Source: Priapulus caudatus
Lineage: Eukaryota > Priapulida > Priapulimorpha > Priapulimorphida > Priapulidae
DNA: 29,473 bases
Direction of reading: 5' to 3'
Assembly: GCF_000485595.1 (NCBI RefSeq)
Contig: NW_014577200.1
Coordinates: 231,082 to 260,554, forward strand
The notes under the pieces were generated by a model. The model did no database searches, was not told where the DNA came from, and worked only from the letters and a program-made list of their open reading frames with translations. This document shows positions 29,348-29,473 of this stretch, piece by piece. The position numbers and the translations under genes are program-made. Within the stretch, counting starts at the first letter, position 1. Each line of letters begins with the position of its first letter.

Positions 29348-29473
29348 CAACTGTTATATAGGTTCTAGGACAAATACCCCCCAGACAATCACCCCCCCGG
29401 ACAATTACCCCCAGACAATTACCCCCATGCCATTCACCCCCCCGGACAATTACCCCCCGGACAATCACACCTC
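29348..29473 (+). repeat. C-rich tandem repeat of GGACAATTACCCCCC units
   Basis: About seven units of 15-17 bp, alternately (G/A)GACAATCACC and (G/A)GACAATTACC with C-runs of 5-7, run off the window's right edge. The minus strand is G-run-rich and could form G-quadruplexes; the plus strand could form i-motifs. Confidence 0.93.

Noticed and set aside
29348-29473. CRISPR-like spacing
   Set aside because: Units of 15-17 bp with no unique spacers, in a eukaryotic genome; it is a minisatellite.

Overview
This is eukaryotic, animal nuclear DNA. The coding signal is carried by short exons separated by GT-AG introns, the recognisable proteins are animal families, and short (TTAGGG)n blocks are present. 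The base composition is AT-rich and transposon debris is dense. The species cannot be fixed from the sequence. A marine invertebrate, perhaps a non-bilaterian such as a demosponge, is my guess at low confidence.

The left 18 kb is the genic half. I rebuilt four spliced genes by joining exons at consensus splice sites and comparing the protein with remembered family sequences. They are: the 3' end of a prefoldin subunit 3 gene (VBP1, + strand, exons 409-547 and 1970-2049); a MYCBP/AMY-1 homologue (- strand, exons 8890-8965, 6800-6848, 6280-6427, first exon not located); a complete six-exon PDSS2 homologue (+ strand, 11375-13955, 412 aa, coenzyme Q side-chain synthesis); and a complete five-exon DGCR6/gonadal homologue (- strand, 18010-14953, 209 aa). 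VBP1/MYCBP and PDSS2/DGCR6 are convergent pairs and MYCBP/PDSS2 is divergent. The four functions (chaperone, Myc-binding adaptor, ubiquinone synthesis, DGCR6 family) are not known to form one pathway.

Intergenic and intronic space is full of mobile-element remains. There is a three-copy repeat, two of whose copies form a palindrome at 4101-4811. A near-perfect long inverted repeat has 281-bp arms at 10302-10948. There is a Helitron-type 3' end at 11007, and a 734-bp Helitron-like element in DGCR6 intron 1 that carries a tRNA-Arg-like relic and a TGGGA satellite. Several MITE-like hairpins and an internal duplication in the VBP1 intron complete the picture.

The right 11 kb (18.0-29.5 kb) is gene-poor. 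It holds oppositely oriented short telomeric blocks, TAG/TAC triplet repeats, four more long inverted-repeat elements packed between 20.3 and 24.0 kb, and one well-formed orphan exon (22220-22405). It also holds a 2.7-kb degenerate hAT-like transposon (24189-26872). The middle of that transposon is taken up by about 1.2 kb of alternating purine-pyrimidine repeat with strong Z-DNA potential, lying between the apparent start of a transposase and frameshifted transposase remnants. The most unusual items are this transposon/Z-DNA composite, the 10.3-kb long hairpin, and a dispersed repeat (8080-8416 and 28955-29293) whose two copies share a peptide motif in one reading frame.
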